A stretch of 64,000 nt of DNA from Choristoneura fumiferana (taxonomy: Eukaryota; Arthropoda; Insecta; Lepidoptera; Tortricidae), in NCBI RefSeq assembly GCF_025370935.1, contig NC_133481.1, positions 18,063,527-18,127,526 of the forward strand. The letters are read 5' to 3'. The position numbers and the translations under genes were made by a program. Below the pieces are notes generated by a model. It had not been told where the DNA came from and ran no database searches. It saw only the letters and a program-made list of their open reading frames with translations. Below are positions 1 to 12,200 of this stretch, one piece after another (position 1 is the stretch's first letter; each line of letters begins with the position of its first letter).

Positions 1-51
1 GACTAAATCGAATCAGGTAATGTTGGGGCCAGAGGGCAAAGTTGAAGCAGT

Positions 52-60
52 TTACGGTAC
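52..60 (-). other. Candidate terminal micro-exon of Eaat (two codons plus stop)
   Basis: After exon 8 ends in phase 0, the next AG with a good pyrimidine run (CTCTTTTTTTATTTCAAG-TTAG, 61-82) is followed by GTA CCG TAA. That would end the protein Val-Pro-stop after a 117-base intron. Most EAATs have a longer C-terminal tail, so the real last exon may instead lie beyond the left edge. Confidence 0.25.
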
Positions 61-177
61 CTAACTTGAAATAAAAAAAGAGTGGGTAGGTACTGGGGTA
101 ACTTGAGATAAAAACAGGTTTTCAGTCATTACTTAAATTATCACCTATGCTATAGTTATTGCGGATGTTTGTCTTAC

Positions 178-283
178 CGTCGTGACAGCGTCACAAGCCA
201 TTAGCTCCTTTTTCGACAGATGCTCCACCACCGCAGCTGTATAACAATCGCCGAGCATGTTGTTAGTGGTGCGTATCCGATCA
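178..283 (-). CDS. Eaat: Eaat coding exon 8: TM8 substrate-binding segment
   Basis: Acceptor TTTTGACAG/T. It encodes DRIRTTNNMLGD, containing the TM8 Asp, the Arg that binds the side-chain carboxylate, Thr and Asn, then VVEHLSKKEL. It ends in phase 0 before GTAAGA. If unspliced, the frame would hit a stop 11 codons later. Confidence 0.93.
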
Positions 284-3200
284 CTGTCAAAATAAGGTTA
301 AGTATAGCTTAATTTTGTGCTGTAAAAATGGACAATAAGAATACTCGTACCTGAAGAGAATACAGTAATTTAGACGACTACAAACTACTACAAAGAGATA
401 TAAGTATGGTAAAGTTACAAAACCTGCATAAATATAGTGAACAAACTCGTGAACCTACACATATTTTTGTAACTTTGCCCTTATTTATTTTAGAAATTGT
501 TTCTAATTTTAAAATTTGACGATATTTTATTATTTAGAAATATGACTTTGGTCTGAATAAAGTATTTATTCAACACAAAATATTAGACCAAATGATAGAA
601 AAATTATACTTATAATATACTCTTATACTCTTAGTTTATGTACGACATTTTAACGTTTTGTGAATTTATATTAAATTTCCTATCCTTTTGTAAAATTTTC
701 ATAATTATCTGACATGTGTGTTTATAAGTTAGGTACTTTTTAAATGTTAATGAATATATCTATCAATCCATGATATTGATCACTTTATAATCATCAACAG
801 TAGAATTATCTCCACTCGGCAATTCTACAATGATTGAAATCAAGATTTGGTCATGGCTGCGACAACGGCTACTCCGGCTTTGTATATTAGACAAGTTAAA
901 AAGCTCGATAGTAAAAAGCAAAACAAATAGAGATTTGTCGTATTTCTTTTGTAAATTACCTTTAAGATTTAAACCGAGACATCCCGAGTGCGGACTAAAA
1001 ATTTTTCAGTATAAAAATGAATTTGAATAACCTAAAAATATTTTTTCCAAATCAAAACACTGGAATCTTTGCCTCAGTTGGCACAACATCTGTTATAAAA
1101 AGTCACGACTTAGGAATCTAGCTAATTATTCAAAATTCTCTGAAGTACAGAACCATTTGATTCCTGATCCACTGTAGAACGTTCTCACAGTAAGCGTGAA
1201 TGAATATTCCCGTGTCAAACAATGCGATGTTACTATGACTTTTTCTACGAAAAGGTTTCACTCTCTCATTAGTACTCAAAAACTCACACGAGCCAGTCCA
1301 CAGCGAACAGCAGAGACACGTCGTGCGCCGGCGCATCCACCGCCGCCAGCACCACTAGCAGCAGTACCATGGCTGCAGACGGGACCGAGGCTGAAGACAC
1401 CGAAGCAGCTGTTGACGTCAAGCTGAAAATAAAGGAATTTAAACAATACGGTGACTCCATTAGGGGAACCTGTTAAAATAAATAAAGTTGAAGAAGAATA
1501 ATGTACGAAATACAAACATAATGGTCAATCGATATAATACAAATAACATAATTTTCGGGGGAAGCTATTAATTATGCAAACTTTTTAACCGACTTCAAAA
1601 AAGGAGGATTCTCAATTCGACTGTATGTTGTTTTTTATGATCAATACTTGGGCGACCGAGCTCCGCTTGGTCTAAAACTCGGTACCAAGCGTTTTTCCAG
1701 AGATAACACTAAGCTAGATCAATTTTTCATCCCTGAAAACCACTACATACCAAATTTCATCGAAATCGTTAGAGACGTTTCCGAGATTCTGATTATATAT
1801 ACAAGAATTGCTCGTTTAAATGTATTAGATAGATAGAGAGAAGATCTACAGATTGGTTTAGAATTCTCTTATAATGATGGTCTATTTCTCACAAAATTGC
1901 ATTACCTAATATCAAGTGACCATTATGTATTTTGTACATTATTCTTTTTTTCTTAATAATAAAATAATATTCATACATCACAAGAAACTCGTAGTGCTAC
2001 TACAATGTTTCTTGTCAGAAGAGATGCCATTTTATTCCGTAGCACAGCAATAATACTGACTAATTGTGCTTCGGCTAATATTGTGGAAACACTGCAGAAA
2101 CGCGACCTCCCTAACAGCGCCGTGAAGGCGTCAATTGTACTGGAAGTGCGTAGTATAGAAGAAACCCGTTAAAAGAGTAAACCAGATGGTGATACTTACA
2201 ATATGGTAGCCAACTGCGCGAACCCCAGATCAATATTATTCATCTGGCACACAAAGACGCTGGCAGTAGCTAGAAATAGCGCTGTGCCATCCATATTGAT
2301 GTTGCAGCCGATCGGCAGAACGAAGCGGGTGATTCGAGGGTCGATGCGCAGGGGACCCTCCATCGCACGGAAGGTCACTGGGAGAGCTGCGGCGCTGGAA
2401 TGAGAAAAGATGGAGTTAGGACTGTTGCCAAAGATTTACACGCATAGGCAAGAAGGAAGAGAGATAAAATTGTTTTACGTATAAATAATACAGTTGATAC
2501 CAAATTAAGTATAAAGGCAAAAGGGCTGATTAAGTATGACTAATAATTATTTAAGAGGAAATAGAAATGTGACATGTTTTTATTGTCCTGGCTATATTCG
2601 AATGATGATTTGTAGCAGCAATTATGTTAAATAAATAGGTTATACCGACACCTCCTACGTATACTGGTACAAGTGCATAATCATACATTTACAGGAGAGC
2701 TGTTCAAAGGTTCCAAAACCTGTAACTTTCTCAGAAAATATTTGCTTTCTACCTGTATTCATGGAATTTTGAAATTTCTTATAGTTTTTGAGAAAATTGC
2801 AGATACACTACTATACGCGTATTTTACATCTTGTAGTTGTGCGGTATACTGAGCTAATTACCACTTGCTCCAGTATACGGCGTAATGCGTAGATTACTGA
2901 TCTAACGATATTTTTATATTGTATATGAATTTTTAGATGAAATACTTATATGGCTTGCAATGAACAATAAAACAGATGCTCTTTTACCTTCATCTATTGA
3001 TTTATAAACGTTTTTATCACTTGCATCAATATACGCTAACATTAGCATGCCACTTGTACCAATATACCGCTAGTAATGTTTTAAACGTGCTATACAAAAT
3101 ACAGAAATATACCTTTATATAAAAACCTCACTTGAAATATAAATGGTTTTATAAAGAAAAAGTAATTGTATTAAGTGTTTTAAATTAATGGAAGCCCATT

Positions 3201-6200
3201 CAATGGATTCGTATTCCTGTTCAAATGTGTACTCGTATTTTATTGTGAAAGGTTCCTCATGTGATACATATATCGCATCGCACCCATTTGTATCCACATA
3301 ACGGTTTAGCTTTTTGTGCCTCTTCAGGGTTCCGTACCCAAAGGGTTTTAAACGGAAACCCAACTTCTATATACTACTTCGCTGTCCGTCCGTCTGTCAC
3401 CAGGCTGTATCACATGAACCATGATAGTTAGACAGTTGAAATTTTCACAGATTATGTATAACTGTAGTCGATATAATATATATATACAAAAAATAGAACA
3501 GAATAAATATTTAAGGGGGCCCCCATACAACAAATGTAATTTTTTTGCCATTTTTTTGCTAATCCTAATGAAGTTGTATAGATGGTATGGAACCCTTCGT
3601 GCGCGAGTCTGATTAGCACTTTGCTTAAGCCAAGTTTTGACATGAAATATTGAGTCAAAGTCAAAATATCTTTATTCAATTTAGATTGTAACAAGCACTT
3701 ATGAATATAAAAAAATCTACCACCGGTTCGAAAAAACCTCTGTTGAGAAGAGTCTGGCAATAAACCTAGGTATATTTTGAAAACAGATTTACAGTCAGAT
3801 TTTAGTGATATCTATACATCACAAGTATTTAGCACAACTACATATTTAAAACAGTTCTCAATTCGCTATTTGGAGTAAGCACTCGCCAATGCGGATCGGA
3901 ATTATTTCCAAATTTCCCTATCCATGATATAATCATTAATTTTAATAATAAGCCTTATATATTAATGTCTTCTTGACAACAGATTTAAATTTGTGTCTGT
4001 TTCCGAGTCTTGGGAAACTTCTATAACTTCATACGGTTTACCCGTTTTCGCCATATACATAGCCAGGTACCATTTCTTAGGTGTGTATAAAAAATGTGTA
4101 TAGGGGGTTATTAAAAACCTGTACTATACTTTAAACCACATTAGGGCTTCTAATTACTAATATGATCCAAGTAGAAAAATACTGTGATTCGAAAAAAAAA
4201 GTTTTGCATGGAAGTGGAGTCGCAAGAAGACTTTCTAATTTCGATGTCTTCCCACTTATATCGTATTAGTAATCAGTAGCCCTAATATGGGTTACAGTAT
4301 AGTACAGGATTTTTTTTATCAACCTGTAGGTATATTGAAATTTACTGTTCTCATTTTAATTAAAGCATGCATGCCTTCGCCTTCTTTTGGGGATGCTCAA
4401 CTACCAGAATGCAATGTAATACTGCAATGTTATATTTCTAGCACGCGTACATGTAGGTATAGCCGAGGAAACTGAATCACGTACTGGTACTGGGGTGGAA
4501 CCGTTGTACTACCAATGTTATGTTGACATCCCATACATTTGCCAAAGAAATCATAGCGAAATAGATCACGAAAAGGTTTCACATTGGATTTAGTTTCCAT
4601 GACTGTCTATGAGAAATACGGCTATTGTGGTCTTGCCCTCCGCAATTTTCAGACCAAAACATGTTTTTTTATATATACTATCAAATTATGTGTTCGTAGA
4701 ACAGTTTAAACGGTCCGCACGCAGCGACGCTAGCGCGTACACTGCGGCAACTGCCAGTTACACTCGACTTCCCCGGCCCCGCGACAATATCGGTGCCGCG
4801 TATAGTGGTGCATGTCGGTTGCCTCAGTATACGTTGTACCGATTAGCAAAACGGTGTTAGATGCATTAATATACGTCACTTTATTTCCAAAACTAATAGG
4901 AATATCCGTGCAAATTTTTTGTGGTAGGTAAATAAGGAAATATTAATCACAAAATTGCAAAAAACTAAAAATCAGGAATTTGTCACTTGTACCAGTATAC
5001 GTAGGAGGTATCGATACATAACTGTTTAGTAGAATCCATTAAAATACAAAAATGTATAGTATACGCAATAATACAAAAAATATAATAATTACTTAATTAA
5101 GTTATTTTTCTTCACCACTACCAGTTACAGTTTTCTACATTGGTACTTACTTAGTCACTACATAAAGAAGTCAGACCCGTGTGGCAAAGACTGGTGCCCG
5201 AACTAGGATGAACCTATGAGTCAGGTCACCAGGTCTCCGACCCTAGACACCGACAGAGGAGAGAGCACAAAGGGATGCCATCATCATCATCATCATCAAA
5301 CTATAGCAGTCCACTGCTGGACGTAGGTCTCATCCAATGAGTGCCCTATCCTCGGCTCCACGCATCGCATCCAGCTCCAGTAAAGAAGTGTATTTTTTAT
5401 TATTGGTTTCAAGGATGGACCACACGAACAACCTTTTGTTGCCAAACGTAGACACAGGCAATCATTATTCCACTGTGAAGAGATATTTTTTAGTATCCCT
5501 TTTTGGCCTTTTTGCATCTATAAAATATGTTTTATTGTATACAGCTGTTATGTATTATACAGCTTTTGAGTGATTTCAAATTTAATAAAATCCGAAAGTG
5601 ATTTAGTATCATCGGATCTAAAGTTCAATTCGGTATATCAATCAAGAAACTAATCACAGATGAAAATTCACTTGTAATGACGATACACTTCCTTGAGATG
5701 TAGTAGCCAAATATCTGAGATGCAATGCATGCCACTGTAGTAAATCTGTACGAAGCTAACAAAGTTTGTAAAGATAAAATGAATTGGTGTTCTTTGATCT
5801 CTGCTAGACTTTTAAGACAATGAGAGTGAATACACTGGGGAAAATTTCAATCCAAATACAATAATCTCGTAAAAACAGCCTTTGCATCTTACAGGATAAC
5901 AATTTTTACTTTTTATTGGATGATTTTTAAAGAATGACGAAGCAATGATTATTATTTTAGCCAAAAGTTATCTTGTGGACTAATAAAATTCACGTTTTGC
6001 TAACGGCATTACGTGACTCAACTAATACTTACGTCGAAGCGGTAGCAGACGCCGTGAGCATGGCATGGGAGAGCCCCCAGTAGAACTTGTAGGGGTTCTT
6101 CCTGAGGAACAGGAAGTAGATGAGCTGCATCACAATCAGTTGGTAAAGGAACACGCCGAGCGTCACCGTCGCTATGAACCATGCTAGCTGGGACATCACT

Positions 6201-9200
6201 TGAGCTGCAAATAAAAGATTAATATCATAATAGATCGGACTCGTGTCTCGCAACGAGTTAGTTACTAAATTGATCATATCGTTAATAAAATACAATATAG
6301 AAAATTGGTCCTAGTATTGAACCTTGTGGAACACCTCTTGTTATTTTAAGCAATTTTCATTCATTTAACATTAATTTATTTATTTGCATTAAATGTGGTT
6401 TGTGGTGGTGTGGTGTGGTGGTGTGGAAGATCTTATAAATATGTATTATGATTTCCACGACACATTTATTTTATTTTGATTTGAATGTTCTTCTTGATCT
6501 TCAACTGACGACCAACCCACCCTCCCTATCTAGCAAAATATGGGAAGAGGGTCCAAGGATTAAAAAATGTGTTTGATTGACTATTCTTATTATTATTATT
6601 ACAAGGGTAAACCTTAGCTAAATATTTAAAACGGGTCCAGTTGCTACATGTGTTTATTTTTTAGCCAATCAGTTAAATTAGCTGCCTGAAATACCTAGTA
6701 ACCTAACAATTAAATTAACTTCTCAGTTGTCCAATCAATGTCCTATTTATACTAGGTATTCGATGTTCTTGTTACTTATTTTTTTTTTTTGTATAAGTCA
6801 TGTACATAAATATAATGAGCTGTTAAGTACAATTAGGTCGGTCCATGACGCCCTGTAAGGGCACACAACTGAGTGCGCGTGTTGCAGCAGCCGCCGAGTG
6901 GCGTTGCTCCTATGACGAAGGGCTACGAATTAGCCCGAAACATGTCGAGCTAAACTCGATTTAAGTCGTGTTATCCGTTGCGATATCATTTAATATGAGT
7001 GAGTTTCACGATTGTTTCATGTTCAAAAATACAAAATCTCATTTTTTCTTTCTTATGTATTTTTCTGTGTATCGAATATGTATACATAAATAAATGTTTT
7101 TGTCTCTCTCTCTCTTATTTATCTGTTCTTCATCACGATACATACCCACGTTACTAACTCCAAGAATTTTCCCCGCGATGACGCTGCTGACCCCGACTGG
7201 GGTAAACCACATCACCCCAGTCACCATCTTCATGATGACCTCGAAGATGGCTTGGAAGAAGTCAATAACCACCTGGCCTTTAGCGCCGAGCGTGCCAAGC
7301 AGGCTCCCGAAGACAAGGCAGAAGAAGACCAAACCAAGTGTGTTGGTGCCGGATCTAGCAATATAAATGAATGACGTCAACCCAATGACACGGAAACCCA
7401 AATTTCGTTTTGAAAACATGGTTTCAGGGCGCAGAATGTGAGGTACAATACAATACTTTTAGTAATATTTTTAAATTGGTCTAATTTTAATGTATTTTTA
7501 TGTAAAGTCAAAGTAAAGTATTATGCATTAGATAGTAAATACATTTATCAAATTATCTTTGTTATTATCGGAATTAACTAGTTTCATTGTTTACAGATTT
7601 GGATGAAAAATATTATTATTCGTATCATCATCATCATCATCTTCTTCTTCAACATCATTTCCGTCATCATCATCATTATCATCTGTTGATTACGATTCAG
7701 AATGAATATCATTAAATTTATATTTAGGTCCCAAAGCAGATTCGCGTCAAATTTTCAGTGACAAAATTATATATTCATTGGCAGTAAATCAACGTAAGAC
7801 AATTTTAAATTATATTGAAAAAAAATGGCGATTTTACTGCATAAATTATTATGAAATAAAACCAAGCGCGCAGCTAGACACGGTGTTTACCTGTAAGACA
7901 CTACTCGGACGAGAGGTACCGTGCCATTCTTAGTGAGGTTTCTCGCAAACAGTGCCGGCTGTTTCGTATACACTGTATGAGCTTGTTGAAAAGCGGCCTG
8001 CACTATGTTGTCTGGGAAAATGTTCCTGTAACCAAACATTTTATTACGAGTTTGGAAACGTTCATCAAACGGTCAATTTATAAGTGCCGTGCTTTCTTTA
8101 AAAATGTACACAGAAATTATCATCCGGGCTTGCCATAGTTGCCATTAAGCCATCGTTGACTTTGTCACTGGTCAAATCAAATGATCAAATTTTTATTTTT
8201 AATTTTTTTATTGCTAATTTCTCCTTCTTTAGTTAAATATTCATCCTTCAGCGTGCAAGTGGCATGGCCGACTGGCATTTGGTCGGTTAAGTTGTACTTA
8301 GAAGCAACCATCAAACCAACTCACCGACCAATATCAAGTAGACTGTCCAAAATACTGTGATCTCTTTTGCTCTCGACTGCAACAGCAAAGTCCTCTCTCA
8401 ACTCCGGCTGCCCAGGGTGTATTAACATTGCCAGAAGTATACCCAGGAAAGCATTGAACATGGACGTCGTTATAAAGTAGAGAAGAGTCCTGACGGCAAT
8501 TTTCCCGCTCATCTTTGCATTCAAGCTGGCGGAACCGGCGATGAGACTGGCGATGATCAAAGGCAGGATCATCAGCTTCAGAAGTCTCATGAACAGCTCG
8601 CCAGGATACGATATGATCATTAAAGCATCAGGACCGAGGTTGTATGGACGTAGACCGAAACCTGGAAACAAAAGTCAATCGGTCTAGCATCTCCTAGCAT
8701 GGTTGGTGAACGGTTTGTATTGCTCTGAGGGTGAACTTTGGTTAAGTTTGAAAAGCGTCAGTGTTGTGTTAAATATGGTGATAGTTAGATTTGTGTGTGT
8801 GCTTACAGTGTGGAGGTTAGATAGACGTACATATCGTAAGGTCGTGCGTGTAAGCAAAGTACTTAATTTTAGTTCACTGATATACTTCTGCAAAGTAACG
8901 CCTGGTTCAATAAATTATTTAAAAGTTAATTCAAACAAGATAAGTCACGATAATCTTCGAAACCACCAAACGAATTTTACTGATATTTTGTTATTTTAAT
9001 AGCTTTTAATACAAGCTTTTTTTTAACTGTAGGTCCTATTTGTTGACTGTGTTGTATTGTTATCCAAACTATATTCCCGTACCAAATTTTATGTCGTTGA
9101 TTTAATGATCTGATTGTACTGTCTATAAAGTGTTGTACATCTATCTCATTGTCACCTTAGTTATGCCTACGAGTACAGTCAAAGAAACTGAATTGCGTAC

Positions 9201-12200
9201 CAGGGTGAAACCTTTCTGCTGTTGTGAAATTGATTATGAAACCACTCTGGTATGCGATTCAGCGTCCTTCACTGTACATACATTGCTCCAAGTATTTTTA
9301 CACTCATACATATCGCCGATTAGGCAAAGTTAGTACAAAAATAGCCTGAATCAATTTGGCTGAGTCAGCGAGCGCCTGGCACTGGTTTACGGAGCCCCAA
9401 GGTCAGTCACGCGAGCCTACCCTAAGGTAATCTAACAGGTAATCTAACTTTGGAAAGCCTGAAGGTCTAGGTAAGCAGGTCTAGGTCAGTTTGTTTCCTA
9501 AAGTGAACACAACACACAACATACAGTGAAACACTTGGGAAATGCATCTACATTGTGGATTTCGGGGAACCGAGGTTGTGTTATTGGGGCGTTGTTAATC
9601 ACTCTTCATAACCTGCCAGTAAAGGACAAGAACCGTGGCCAAGTAGTTTGACCTATGGCCACTCAAGCAGAGGACCGTGGGTTCAAACCCCGGCTCGCAA
9701 TTCTGGGTTTTTTTGAAATTCACGTGCGAAATAACATTTTAAATTTACCACTAGCTTTATGGTGAAGGAAAACATCGTGAGGAAACCTACACAACCTGCG
9801 AAGCAATTCAATGGTGTGTGCGAAGTTCCCAATCCGCACTGGGCCTCTTGGGAGCTACGGCCCAAGCCCTCTCATTCTGAGAGGAGGCCTGTGCCCGGCA
9901 GTGATGACGATGATGTTAACATTTAGTGATTGATAGAATGTCACACCTACACCAACTTTGTTTACTTGTTTACAAGAAAATGAATAATGATAAGTTACTT
10001 AGTCGTAACTGTCAACGCTTTCGAGAAAATTGATGAATCGATTTTGAACAACAGCTATTAATTTATTACTAAAACCAACAGCTATTACTAAAGCCAAGTA
10101 AACGAGGAGTATGATAAATGATTTTAGGGCTTTTATGCGGCCATGTACTTATTTATTTACACAGGTGAACAAAAAATAATTAATGAACGTTGCACACGCC
10201 TTTAAAATATTTTTTGTTTCTATTAGAAACCCAAAATAAAAAGAAAACTATTCCAGGTATGCCAGCCGGGATTTGAGAATAATCTCCTGGCTATCCGTGC
10301 CGAGAATGCTACCAATTTCACCACGATGAACTCAACCAAACCACCCAAAAACATTTGCTTGCAAACCACGCACGTAATCAAATCACATTTTCAAACAAAT
10401 AAAATCCATTAGCATATAGGTAGGTGAAAATGCAAAAATTAACGTACTTATTCATAAATTAATTTCCTTCGTGATTAAAAATAAATTTGTGTATTTCATT
10501 CAACATACTTGTACACACACAACAACACAGCAATCGACATGACTACCATGTTCGCCGCTGATAACAGTTGTTATTCAATGCCCCATAATTAATTCACAGA
10601 AAGATTGATGCGAGTCTGCTACGTATGACTGATGTATCTTTTTAACGAGTGGGCCTTGTAACAGGAGCAAAAAATTAAAGCACAGGTCCTGCTACTCAAA
10701 TAGAACTACCTTACTTCTGCAACTTTATAAAATTAAGTAATTTTATCATTATGTTTATTCCAAACTAATCAAATGGCTCGAAGAACAGATAACCGTTGGG
10801 GGAGAAAAGTCCTCGAGTGGCGACCACGAACCGGAAGACGAAGCGTGGGCAGGCCTCCCACCAGGTGGACTGACGACAACGTGAGAGTAGCGGGAAACCG
10901 GTGGATGCAAGTGGCGAGTTGTCGTTCATTGTGGCGTTCTAAGGGGGAGGCCTTTGTCCAGCAGTGGACGTCTTCCGGCTGATGATGATGATGAATTAAA
11001 TGGCATTTTCAATGTACGGCATTCAATAGCCTAAAATTGAGATCGCCTGTCACGTGACAAAATGACGGATTTCGCAATACATTGCTTGTCCAATTAAACT
11101 TTAAACTATAATAAAAATCATAATACAAGTTATTTTCAAAAGTTATAGAACTAAATTAGCTCAAGATGAAGAGTGGAAGCTGTGGTTTAATTTTTTGCTC
11201 GTGTTGCAGGGCCCACCTTGTATATTTATTGATGTCATATTACACTGAGTGCTGACATCGATTCGAACTCCTGCCAGGTGGTATGCTAAAGGCTGCTGCA
11301 TAAGATGGATGCGAGCGAAGGATAGGCTCATTCACCTATGCAGCAGTGGACTGCTATACTGGCCTTTTAAGGCAAGAGGCGGTATGCAGGTGGTAGGACC
11401 TTGTACCACCATCGTGCTCGCTAATCCTGCCGTGAAGCAGCAGTGCTTGTGTTTCGGCGTGGAGAGTAAGACAGCCGGTGAAATTACTGGCAGTTAAGGT
11501 ATCCCTTCTTAGGCTTCTAGGTTGACAACACATCTGCAATCCTCCTGGTGTTGCATGTGTCTATGGGCGGTGGTGATCTCTTACCATCAGGAGACCCACT
11601 TGCTCGTTTGCCATCCAGTCGAATAAAAAAATATATTTGAAATTTGATTTGCTAATTAATAAAACCATTTTTGGAGTAGGAACGTTGTGAAAATATATAT
11701 TTATTTGTAGATATTTCAAAGTGTTTAAAACGTGTTTGTCTATTTTGTATTTTGTGTCTTTTCTTTTTGTACTCTTTCTTTCAATAATAAAAAATATATA
11801 ATAGGTGGGTACTTGGGGAGTTACAGTGACAAATTAAAACGGTTGTTGTGGTTTGTTAATATAACATCTGGTACCATGGTGTATGGTTGTGTTGCTCTGA
11901 AGATGAGCTCTGGTTGAGTTCGAAACGCGTCAGTGTAGTGTAGTGGTGGTGATAGATGGGTTTGTGTGATTTGTGTGTGTTCTTACAGTGTGGAGGTGGA
12001 GGAACTGCATGAACACGCATATTTTGCATAAGCTTAGCTATCATAAGGTCGCGGGTGAGCAAATAAATTCTTTTAGTTCATTACTCTTTCCTCTCTTTTG
12101 TTCTTTTGCAAGAGTTTACATTACATAGATATATACATTTTCGTTTTACCAATGAAACTCACGTGTCTCCTATTTGCTTTCGTCTAGTATCATCATCCCA

